A DNA stretch of 64,000 nucleotides from contig JAJACH010000001.1 in NCBI GenBank assembly GCA_022601645.1, positions 1,067,743 to 1,131,742 of the forward strand, read 5' to 3'. The translations under genes and the position numbers were made by a program. Position 1 is the first letter of the stretch. The number at the start of each line of letters is the position of its first letter. Below are positions 57,534 through 64,000 of this stretch, in pieces. A model generated the notes under the pieces. It ran no database searches. It saw only the letters and a list, made by a program, of their open reading frames with translations, and was not told the origin of the DNA. Source of the stretch: Chlamydiia bacterium. GTDB lineage: Bacteria > Chlamydiota > Chlamydiia > Chlamydiales > Simkaniaceae.

Positions 57534-58298
57534 ATGGCATGCACAGTACAATATCAAGGCTCATTTGTTGTCATAGATACACATCAAGCTGAAAATGGCG
57601 AAGTATTTATTCATGGTGGTCTTTTGACGAGAGGACCTGATGGGATGATAGATGTTAAAGTTGGGCGTATTGCTTCGAACTCTATTAATGCGGATGGTAT
57701 AAGCGCAACGATTGGAGAACAAGCAGTACGGTTAGTCACCCCAACCACAGGTGAACTCGATGTAGCTGAAAAAGTAAGAGGTTTTATTGACTCTCATACT
57801 GGACACAGTCATACAGCAGATCAAGGCTTACCCATTGCAAATGGGACCGTTAAGCTGGCTACAGCAGTTAGACCTCACGTTGAAGTGCAATTTATGGGGG
57901 GAGAGACGACCCTTACATTATGGCGCCGCATCGTCAGAGTTGACGGAGAACACTATTTGGTTGTCAATGGGCAAAGAGTTCTTCTTGAGGGTGACCAACT
58001 TGATAGATTATCGACTGCCTTCACAAGGGCTGCAACAGCCACTTGCGCAAAGCGCTCAGGAGTTGCTATGCGCGATGTCGAACAAATTGATGGACCAACA
58101 CAAGTAGCACTAAGAGCCGCTGTTACTCCAAAATTGCCACCCCCACAAACCCTCACTCCTACTGGTGCCCCCCCAGCGGTTCACCCCCAGACAGTAAATG
58201 ATAATACCAATTTGTGGATAACTGGGACTATTGTGCTTGTTCTCTTCGTTCAAATTCTTGGGTTGTGTGTGAAAGTTGACGAGACGCCTATCCCATAA
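57534..58298 (+). CDS. tail-anchored hypothetical protein
   Basis: 254 residues from ATG 57534, chosen for the TTGGAGG site; a longer open frame runs back over the LicD gene and is not credible. The N-terminal 180 residues look beta-rich (VQYQGSFVVIDTHQ, GEVFIHGGLLTRGPDG, HVEVQFMGGETTLTLWRR). A Pro/Thr-rich linker (PKLPPPQTLTPTGAPPA) leads to one C-terminal hydrophobic helix (LWITGTIVLVLFVQILGLCV) and a short tail. Tail-anchored organisation without a signal peptide suggests post-translational insertion, possibly in a host membrane. No family is recognised. Confidence 0.75.
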   Translation: MACTVQYQGSFVVIDTHQAENGEVFIHGGLLTRGPDGMIDVKVGRIASNSINADGISATIGEQAVRLVTPTTGELDVAEKVRGFIDSHTGHSHTADQGLPIANGTVKLATAVRPHVEVQFMGGETTLTLWRRIVRVDGEHYLVVNGQRVLLEGDQLDRLSTAFTRAATATCAKRSGVAMRDVEQIDGPTQVALRAAVTPKLPPPQTLTPTGAPPAVHPQTVNDNTNLWITGTIVLVLFVQILGLCVKVDETPIP

Positions 58299-59544
58299 AA
58301 AAGAACAGTAGTATTAATAAAATAAGGGTGGGGGCGATATATTTGACAGTGAACCCGAAAATGCTTTGATACCATTCGAAATGGTCGCACCCCTCTTTTA
58401 GCTCATCGCTCATTCCTTTAACACCCCAAACATAACCTCCAAATAAAGCCAAGAGTCCTCCACAGACAATCATTCCAAAACCTCCCCAGAGAAGGTCCAT
58501 AAAACGATACACCTCTAGAGAAAAGGCTGAGGGGATTCCAACAGCAAATGCAAGCAATCCCACAAGCAAAGTCGCTTTTTTCCGCTTCCACCCTCTAGAG
58601 TCGATAAGCCAAATCACCGGGATTTCCAAGAGAGCAACGCCTGTTGTCAATGCAGCAAAAGCCAATAGAATAAAAAAGGCGAGACTAAAAAAGTTACCAA
58701 ACGGGATAGAGGCAAAAAGTTTTGGAAGTACATCAAACGTGAGTGTGACATCTCCTGAGGGAACTTGGCCGACAGCAAAAAGCGCGGGAAAAATGACCAA
58801 ACCTGCTAAAACCGCAACAACAGTGTCAAAAAGACCGATGTAGCCTGCCGAGGCAAAGAGGTTCTCCTTTTTAGGAGCGTAACTCCCATAAGTGACAAGT
58901 ACAGCTTCCCCTATACAAAGGGAGAAAAATGCTTGTGACAGGGCGAGTAAAACGACCCTGGGAGTAATACTTGAAAAATCGGGCACGAGGTAAAATTTAA
59001 GGCCCGCCTCTGCACCAGGCAGAGTGAGCGCGCGACAAACGAGTACGATCAAGATTACAAGCAAGCAAGGCATCAAAACTTTCGATAGTTTTTCGATCCC
59101 TTTATGAATCCCTTGCATCACGACAAAAATACAGATCGTAAAAAACAGGACCATGAAACCAAGTGCCCCAAATTTTGAGGGTTGAGCACCTGTAAAGACA
59201 AAGGAAATGGCCCACCCGCCCATTACACTATAATAGCTTAAGATGAAAAAGGCGGTGAAAATGCCAAGAGCTCCAGCCCATTTCCACTTAGAGCCTGGCT
59301 TAATTTTTTCGATGGCACAAACAGGGTTTCTTTGCGTATGACGACCAATCGCAAATTCAACAAGCATAAGAGGGACGGCTAAGATCACTACAGCGATTAA
59401 GTAGAGGAAAATAAATGCACTTCCCCCGCTTTCTGCGACAATGTAGGGAAACCTTTGAATGTTCCCGAGCCCCACAGCAGCGCCAGCGGAGGCTAATATA
59501 AATCCGAGTGACGAACCAAATCCGCCGCGCTTAGCCTTTGTCAT
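58288..59544 (-). CDS. NSS family sodium-dependent transporter
   Basis: 418 residues from the Met of MTKAKRGGFGSSLG; an upstream Met adds 12. The first helix has GAAVGLGNIQRFPYI, the hallmark of neurotransmitter:sodium symporters, with eleven or so spans after it. Bacterial members (such as LeuT, TnaT and MhsT) import amino acids with Na+. Tyr and Gly-rich unwound-helix segments (SYYSVMGGWAISF) are present. The amino acid is not predictable. The 3' end overlaps the convergent tail-anchored gene by 11 bp. Confidence 0.93.
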   Translation of the reverse strand: MTKAKRGGFGSSLGFILASAGAAVGLGNIQRFPYIVAESGGSAFIFLYLIAVVILAVPLMLVEFAIGRHTQRNPVCAIEKIKPGSKWKWAGALGIFTAFFILSYYSVMGGWAISFVFTGAQPSKFGALGFMVLFFTICIFVVMQGIHKGIEKLSKVLMPCLLVILIVLVCRALTLPGAEAGLKFYLVPDFSSITPRVVLLALSQAFFSLCIGEAVLVTYGSYAPKKENLFASAGYIGLFDTVVAVLAGLVIFPALFAVGQVPSGDVTLTFDVLPKLFASIPFGNFFSLAFFILLAFAALTTGVALLEIPVIWLIDSRGWKRKKATLLVGLLAFAVGIPSAFSLEVYRFMDLLWGGFGMIVCGGLLALFGGYVWGVKGMSDELKEGCDHFEWYQSIFGFTVKYIAPTLILLILLFFFMG

Positions 59545-59604
59545 GCGCACCACTATAGCTAAAGCTTGATAAAAATGCACCTGATACTTATAGTTTTACA
59601 GCTT

Positions 59605-59889
59605 ATGAAAACCGTTATTAATCCAAACACACCTTCTTACTACGTCGACGTGCCTGTCCATGGATTCCCTATGGGTAATATCTTGCGTTTAGAACACCTT
59701 TACGTTTCCGCCATACGTATTGACGAAATCTTTAGGGGGTTTTCAAGGGGAAAGACCGATGAAAATTTTTCAATTGACCTCCGCTTTCAAAGAGGCGAAA
59801 TAGTTAGCTTAACGTTTAACACAGAAGATGCGAGTTTTATGGCCTTTCTGAATAAGATGGCTCAGCTAAATAGGACTCTATTCCGTTAA
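59605..59889 (+). CDS. small hypothetical protein
   Basis: 94 residues from the Met of MKTVINPNTPSYYVDV; an upstream Met at 59566 adds 13 hydrophobic residues but overlaps the NSS gene start. Not recognised. It looks like a small mixed alpha/beta protein with basic character (EIFRGFSRGKTDENFSIDLR). It has no Shine-Dalgarno and overlaps the convergent amidase gene by 53 bp, so its reality is uncertain. Confidence 0.5.
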   Translation: MKTVINPNTPSYYVDVPVHGFPMGNILRLEHLYVSAIRIDEIFRGFSRGKTDENFSIDLRFQRGEIVSLTFNTEDASFMAFLNKMAQLNRTLFR

Positions 59890-60796
59890 AGTAGGCGAAA
59901 GCCGCCTCGTGGGGGCGATTCCGAGTAAGAGCTAAATACTCTTCCTCTGAATCCATGCAAAGCGTTTCTCCATAACAGATAGGTCCTGCAATCTTTCGAG
60001 TTAGCACCAGGTTGCGGGCAAAAATCCCGCGTCCAGCCCACTTGCAAATATGCTTTAAGTGACTCCGATTCGTCTGACAAGGAACCCCTAGATTTTTTTC
60101 AAATGATGCTAAAATGCAGCGAGAAAGCTCAATGCTTTTTTCCAAATCATCTGTTAAAAGAAGGCGTAGGAGATCTCCTTTATCCTCAAGGCGCACAAGC
60201 TCTCCCTCACCAAATCCCCCAGGCACAAACGCGCAACAGAAATTGTGTGGCACAGGGGCACAGACGTTGCCTTCTCCACCTGAATGGATATTGTAGTGAA
60301 TGCACACGGTCAGATCGGGACCATATGCATTGATAAGACGCGCCCTCTCTTTGAGATCCCGGATATTATACGCTTTAAAGGGCTCCTCATTGTCGTACAT
60401 TTCACTTGATGCCCCCTGTCCTGGCATTTCCCGTGTCATGAAAACATCATAACCTGCATTTACAAGAAGCTCTCTTAGCTTATGCGCTGTTTTCAAAGTC
60501 AGATCTCCTTCTTGCAAGCGCACACTACCTACAAGAAAACTCCGATGCTCAAGTTTGGCATAGTCTCCCCCGAAATGTCCTGGGTCAATCGCAATTTTGA
60601 TTTTTCGAAGAGGTTTATTTTGTTTCACCGGCACGGATGCATAGCGAACTTTCTCAAGTCCCTCGATGGTCACTCCTTCATTGTCGATCTTAACCAACTC
60701 ATTAATTGACGCGTCGTTGCAAAGATATTTTTGAAACCGCGTTTCAACGACGTTTGCTGTCAATACAGAAGCTAAGAGAAGTGTCCCAAGTAGCAT
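59837..60796 (-). CDS. exported N-acetylmuramoyl-L-alanine amidase-like protein (Amidase_3)
   Basis: 319 residues. The N-terminus LLGTLLLASVLTANV is a signal peptide. The amidase_3 zinc ligands appear as IDPGHFGGDYA (His), RLQEGDLTLKTAHKL (Glu) and TVCIHYNIH (His), and a late ICYGETLCMD may bring the catalytic Glu. It would cleave the stem peptide from muramic acid. Chlamydiae use such enzymes on their septal peptidoglycan, and AmiA is known there; this protein has extra loops compared with AmiA. It could also act on another glycopeptide. Confidence 0.85.
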   Translation of the reverse strand: MLLGTLLLASVLTANVVETRFQKYLCNDASINELVKIDNEGVTIEGLEKVRYASVPVKQNKPLRKIKIAIDPGHFGGDYAKLEHRSFLVGSVRLQEGDLTLKTAHKLRELLVNAGYDVFMTREMPGQGASSEMYDNEEPFKAYNIRDLKERARLINAYGPDLTVCIHYNIHSGGEGNVCAPVPHNFCCAFVPGGFGEGELVRLEDKGDLLRLLLTDDLEKSIELSRCILASFEKNLGVPCQTNRSHLKHICKWAGRGIFARNLVLTRKIAGPICYGETLCMDSEEEYLALTRNRPHEAAFAYFNGIESYLAEPSYSERP

Positions 60797-60852
60797 AAAA
60801 CCTCAACGGTAAAATTTTTTACATAGACCTTCTATTTTAATCATCAACAAGG

Positions 60853-60858
60853 TATAAA
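60853..60858 (+). promoter_or_regulatory. -10 element 7 nt before the BioY start
   Basis: TATAAA at 60853-60858 lies 7 nt before the ATG at 60866. No Shine-Dalgarno or good -35 is seen. A leaderless transcript is possible. Confidence 0.4.
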
Positions 60859-60865
60859 TGAAAGC

Positions 60866-61402
60866 ATGAATACACAGACATTGACTAAAAAATTGACTCT
60901 ACATCCAGCTCTCGAGGCCGTTGCCGGAGCTGCATTTATTGGGCTACTCGCTCAAGTCTCGGTTCCACTGCCTTTTGGGACGGTGCCCTTTTCTCTTTTG
61001 AACGCGGCCATGCTCTTTCTGTGTATGCAATTTGGAGCTAAGCGCTCGTTTTACATGATCGCAACCTACATTGTCGGTGGCGCTCTTGGTATCGCTCTGT
61101 TTCCGATGATAAGCAGTGTTGCTGGGATCGGCTTTATGCGCCTAATCGGCCCTCACGGCGGCTACTACTTAGGCTTCATCCTCCTCCCCTTCTTAATGGG
61201 AGCTCTTTACAACAAAACCGACGGCATTATTAAACGCTCGCTTGCAGGAATGGCTGGCATGCTCTTGATTCTCACGCTTGGAACAGCTTACCTCTCGTTT
61301 TTCATCGGCTTAAAAGCTGCATTTTTTGCAGGTTTTGTGCCCTTTTTCGTTGTGGATATGCTAAAAGCAATCGGTCTTGCTGCTGTCACTAAATCCCGCT
61401 AA
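60866..61402 (+). CDS. bioY: BioY family biotin transporter
   Basis: 178 residues with six hydrophobic spans. The BioY signature is visible: AQVSVPLPFGTVPFSLLNAA near the N-terminus and GGALGIALFP plus LIGPHGGYYLGFI in the middle. BioY is the substrate-binding (S) component of biotin ECF transporters and can work alone in some bacteria. No bioM or bioN is nearby. Biotin supports acetyl-CoA carboxylase. The 3' end overlaps a convergent orphan by 4 bp. Confidence 0.93.
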   Translation: MNTQTLTKKLTLHPALEAVAGAAFIGLLAQVSVPLPFGTVPFSLLNAAMLFLCMQFGAKRSFYMIATYIVGGALGIALFPMISSVAGIGFMRLIGPHGGYYLGFILLPFLMGALYNKTDGIIKRSLAGMAGMLLILTLGTAYLSFFIGLKAAFFAGFVPFFVVDMLKAIGLAAVTKSR

Positions 61403-61755
61403 GACGGATCGTGGTCTTTTGGCATAGACTTCCTCGGCGGCGCAAACATCGCCTGAATCGACTCGACTCCATCTTGGCATAACCCGTTTAATGTAAAATC
61501 TGCCGAGTACTTGTGGAAAGCTAGAACGGGCCAACGAAGGAATGAAGGATCTCCAAGAGTATCTGCATAAATTAACTTGATTTTTCTGACACCCTCTCTA
61601 ATCTCTTGATCTTCAGGATTCTGCACCCTTGCAGACAGACACTCGCTATAAACTACAGAATATTTCCCATCCAAGTTTTTTGTGACGATTACCCCTTTAA
61701 GTACGGAGCCTCTGCTGGTAACAACAAATGCCGCGTGAAACGCTTCGACTGCCAT
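61399..61755 (-). CDS. hypothetical protein, 118 residues
   Basis: Not recognised. It is soluble, with an N-terminal beta-rich half (AFVVTSRGSVLKGVIVTKN, KYSVVYSECLSA) and a helical, charged centre. It starts 10 bp after the DUF1937-MazG gene ends, so the two are probably co-transcribed; it may be an accessory to nucleotide metabolism. Its stop overlaps bioY by 4 bp. Confidence 0.65.
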   Translation of the reverse strand: MAVEAFHAAFVVTSRGSVLKGVIVTKNLDGKYSVVYSECLSARVQNPEDQEIREGVRKIKLIYADTLGDPSFLRWPVLAFHKYSADFTLNGLCQDGVESIQAMFAPPRKSMPKDHDPS

Positions 61756-61765
61756 ATAAATTTTC

Positions 61766-62467
61766 CTATAATTCTGTGTATTTTACCCGCTGCCCTTTTG
61801 CCTTTTCAACCGGGTATTTTTCTGCGACCTTGTTTAATTTCTTATGAGTGACATCGATAAGATCGATCTCAAGTCGATGTGCGAGATAAAGGAGGTTTAA
61901 AAAAACATCTCCCATCTCATCTTTCACTTCTTTGAGAGTTTTTTCTGGAAGCTCAAGTGACTCCTCATCAGTTACCCAAGCAAAATGCTCTAAAAGCTCC
62001 CCCACTTCTGAGGCTAAAGATATCGCCAAGCTCTTTGGCGGATGGAATTGATTCCAATCGCGATCATTCACAAGCTTTACAATCTGATCAACAAGGTGTT
62101 GATGCTCGAGATCAAGCCTTGCTTTTTCCTTTGGCGGATCAATATACTCAATCGGAATCCCCCATTCCTCTGCTTTTTCAATCTCTTTGCTAACGCCTTT
62201 GGATTGCTCCCAACCCTCCATCTTGATGACAATAAGCGAGTCGCATTTTTTTAGCATGGAAAGGTCATAGGGTCCCCACACTTCCCATCCCGTCAGTCCC
62301 AAGTGCAACATCAGCGGCCCATTGTGAGTAAGTGGTGAGAAGACATAGGTCCCAGCTTTGATCAAATCGTAGGCAACATAAGACGCCAAGATATAGCGTT
62401 TTCTCCGGACCATAAGATCAGGATCGTTATAAGGTGCTGCCAAGTAGGCAATTTTTTCCGTTTCCAT
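61766..62467 (-). CDS. DUF1937 nucleoside-deoxyribosyltransferase-like domain fused to MazG-like pyrophosphohydrolase
   Basis: 233 residues. Residues 1-112 match DUF1937: KIAYLAAPYNDPD, FSPLTHNGPLML and YDLSMLKKCDSLIVIKMEGWEQSKGV, followed by EIEKAEEWGIPIEYI, a nucleoside 2-deoxyribosyltransferase-like fold. Residues about 125-230 are MazG/RS21-C6-like: SLASEVGELLEHFAW and KDEMGDVFLNLLYLAHRL give the E-x-x-E and E-x-x-D metal residues. MazG-type enzymes remove non-canonical (d)NTPs. The fusion suggests one protein that cleans modified nucleotides and salvages the base or sugar. Confidence 0.88.
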   Translation of the reverse strand: METEKIAYLAAPYNDPDLMVRRKRYILASYVAYDLIKAGTYVFSPLTHNGPLMLHLGLTGWEVWGPYDLSMLKKCDSLIVIKMEGWEQSKGVSKEIEKAEEWGIPIEYIDPPKEKARLDLEHQHLVDQIVKLVNDRDWNQFHPPKSLAISLASEVGELLEHFAWVTDEESLELPEKTLKEVKDEMGDVFLNLLYLAHRLEIDLIDVTHKKLNKVAEKYPVEKAKGQRVKYTEL

Positions 62468-62509
62468 GGCTTGCCATTACACCATATCTCGTGTTATTCG
62501 TAAATTTAT

Positions 62510-64000
62510 ATGCTCATAGAAAAAATACGATCTAAAATTAACCTACTCCCTATAGGCCTTATTGGACTAATTTTTACTGCAATTGCCTTTTACTATCCAT
62601 ACCAGTTAAAAAAGTCTGAGGTTAAAATTGAGTTTGAGAAGGCAAGCCACCATGTTATTGGTGATCTTAAAGAAACAATTCATAATGCAATGCAAGTGGT
62701 TTTAGCAATGCAGTCGTTTTATAATGCATCAAGTTACGTTTCAAGAGAAGAATACAAAACGTTTACAGATCCGCTTCTTAAGCAAAATCCCCTTATTGCT
62801 GCTATAGAATGGGCGCCGCGTGTAACTAATCACAACCGCTTAGAGTATGAAGAACAGGCTCAAAAAATTTCTCCGAACTTCACTTTTACAGAGTCAGATA
62901 TAGAAGGAAAACTCATTAAAGCAACGGATCGTGCTGTTTATTATCCTGTGTTTTATGTAGAACCTTTTTTTGAAAACCGGACTATCTGGGGGTATGACCT
63001 CGCTTCCTCACCAAGTCGAAAACGAGTTCTTCTTAAAGCACTCAAATCTAACTCACTTGTTACAACAGAGGGTATTCAACTTTTTCAAAAGCAACACCAT
63101 AGAGAAGGGTTTCTAGCTATTTTACCTGTATACAATCAAGACGCTCAGATTAATACATTTAATAAAAAGCAAGCGAATTTAAAGGGGTTTGTACTTGGTG
63201 TTCTTTCGTTTGATGAACTGTTTGACGCTTTGGAAAAAAATATCTCCCATGAAGAAATCAGTATAGAGCTATTTATTAATGAGAAGTACAGCTACTCCTA
63301 CACACCCAATAAAAGCCAAAAAAAGTCATTCCGTTACAAGGAATCAACAAAAGTAGGAGATAAAAACTGGACATTTGTCTGCTATCCGACTATTAAAGGA
63401 TTCGCTTATTCTCCCCCATTTGTCTCTTACCTACTGGCCTTTACCGGCATCCTTACCACAGCTGTTGTAATTATTTATCTCAATACCTTAACTCGAAGAA
63501 CGGAAAAAATTAATTTACTGGTGAATTCTCGAACTGAAGAACTCGAACTCGCTAGAAAAAGTGCCGAACAGGCTAATGCCCTAAAAAGTAAATACTTAGC
63601 TGTTCTTTCACATGAAATTAAAAATCCCCTAAACGCAATACTTGGGATAGCAAAGACTTTGACAGAAGAAGTGAATGATAACCAAAAAGAAAGCATCAAT
63701 CACATCATCTCTAGTGGCGAGCATCTCTTGGAAGCTATTAACACAACAGTTAACCTTACAAAAATTGAAGCTGATAAAATAGAATTTCTACCTGAAAGAG
63801 TAGAACTAAGTGAAGTTATCCAAGATTGCATTGATATGAATGCGTTAAGTGCAGATAAAAAAGGTTTGGCTATTAATTTTGAAGGTAAAAAGATTGAATG
63901 TATTACAGATCCGCAAAAAGTTCGCCAAGTGATGATTAATCTCATTAGTAATGCGATTAAATATACCCAATCAGGAAGCATCACAATCACCGTGACGACT
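62510..64000 (+). CDS. CHASE-domain sensor histidine kinase, 3' end outside the window
   Basis: 497 codons are visible from ATG 62510 to the window end, still open. An N-terminal span (LLPIGLIGLIFTAIAFYYPY) is followed by an extracytoplasmic CHASE domain of about 260 residues: VVLAMQSFYNASSYVSREEY, IAAIEWAPRV and YYPVFYVEPFFENRT. A second span (SYLLAFTGILTTAVVIIYL) and a linker helix precede HisKA with the phosphorylated His in LAVLSHEIKNPLNAILG. The start of HATPase_c (VMINLISNAIKYT, N-box) lies just before the edge. CHASE domains bind small ligands such as cytokinins in plants. A receiver or regulator gene probably follows. Confidence 0.93.
   Translation, partial: MLIEKIRSKINLLPIGLIGLIFTAIAFYYPYQLKKSEVKIEFEKASHHVIGDLKETIHNAMQVVLAMQSFYNASSYVSREEYKTFTDPLLKQNPLIAAIEWAPRVTNHNRLEYEEQAQKISPNFTFTESDIEGKLIKATDRAVYYPVFYVEPFFENRTIWGYDLASSPSRKRVLLKALKSNSLVTTEGIQLFQKQHHREGFLAILPVYNQDAQINTFNKKQANLKGFVLGVLSFDELFDALEKNISHEEISIELFINEKYSYSYTPNKSQKKSFRYKESTKVGDKNWTFVCYPTIKGFAYSPPFVSYLLAFTGILTTAVVIIYLNTLTRRTEKINLLVNSRTEELELARKSAEQANALKSKYLAVLSHEIKNPLNAILGIAKTLTEEVNDNQKESINHIISSGEHLLEAINTTVNLTKIEADKIEFLPERVELSEVIQDCIDMNALSADKKGLAINFEGKKIECITDPQKVRQVMINLISNAIKYTQSGSITITVTT

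Noticed and set aside
1-64000. Prophage, insertion sequence, integrase or plasmid genes
   Set aside because: No transposase, integrase, phage structural or replication-initiation protein is recognisable in any frame; the accessory blocks must have arisen otherwise or lost their mobility genes.

Overview
The window looks like a chromosomal segment of an environmental chlamydia (Chlamydiota, outside the Chlamydiaceae). No rRNA or other phylogenetic marker is present, so this is inferred from gene content. It has an F-box/ankyrin protein, proteins that join an Inc-like paired hydrophobic hairpin to a protein-kinase domain, a queuine-salvage pair (YhhQ-type transporter plus TGT), a BioY transporter, ferrochelatase, an hflX-phnP-like neighbour pair, a free-standing tRNA-Ala/tRNA-Ile pair, and many small secreted or effector-like proteins of unknown function. 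Citrate synthase, malate dehydrogenase, NDH-2 and a xylose operon imply broader carbon metabolism than in Chlamydiaceae.

Layout. 1-4.6 kb: a run of plus-strand genes for helical, cofactor-free proteins. The first two carry short repeats resembling the ESCRT-III MIM1 motif, and the other five look like diverged tandem paralogs. 4.6-8.8 kb: a tightly overlapping minus-strand operon (membrane protein, FAD oxidoreductase, MBL hydrolase, HflX, RadC). 8.9-11.2 kb: two orphans and a phosphoribosyltransferase/hydrolase pair. 11.2-14.5 kb: mdh-gltA-MFS operon. 14.5-17.6 kb: a repeat-bearing gap, an EVE-domain gene and two tandem sphingomyelinase-like phosphodiesterases. 17.7-24.6 kb: thioesterase-bolA, an F-box/ankyrin gene on the opposite strand, a plus-strand grxD-mscS-yhhQ-tgt-eamA run, and gadB. 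24.65-24.82 kb: tRNA-Ile and tRNA-Ala. 25.2-29.3 kb: an operon of two exported methyltransferases and two exported GT90-type glycosyltransferases. 29.4-39.8 kb: MATE pump, Dus, GNAT, HAD, mutarotase, NDH-2 fused to a cNMP domain, MFS carriers, ferrochelatase and a bacterial single-histone-fold protein. 40.5-44.4 kb: xylose transporter-xylB-xylA. 45-50.5 kb: an exported P-loop kinase and three eukaryotic-like protein kinases. 50.6-56.4 kb: GloA, TrmH-type methylase, serine hydrolase, two small barrel-like proteins, an OprB-type porin and a DUF2807 protein. 56.3-64 kb: LicD/fukutin-like protein, tail-anchored orphan, NSS transporter, amidase, BioY, a DUF1937-MazG fusion and a truncated CHASE-domain histidine kinase.

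How it fits together. The housekeeping genes cover TCA steps, respiration, xylose entry, tRNA modification and Fe-S trafficking (BolA with CGFS glutaredoxin). Between them lie blocks of host-directed candidates: MIM1-like proteins (ESCRT/VPS4), an F-box protein (ubiquitin ligase), Inc-like kinases, sphingomyelinase-like enzymes, and exported enzymes that need SAM, nucleotide sugar or ATP. Several genes have a -10 box only 6-11 nt before ATG and no Shine-Dalgarno, suggesting leaderless mRNAs. All family names come from reading motifs by eye; no database search was run.
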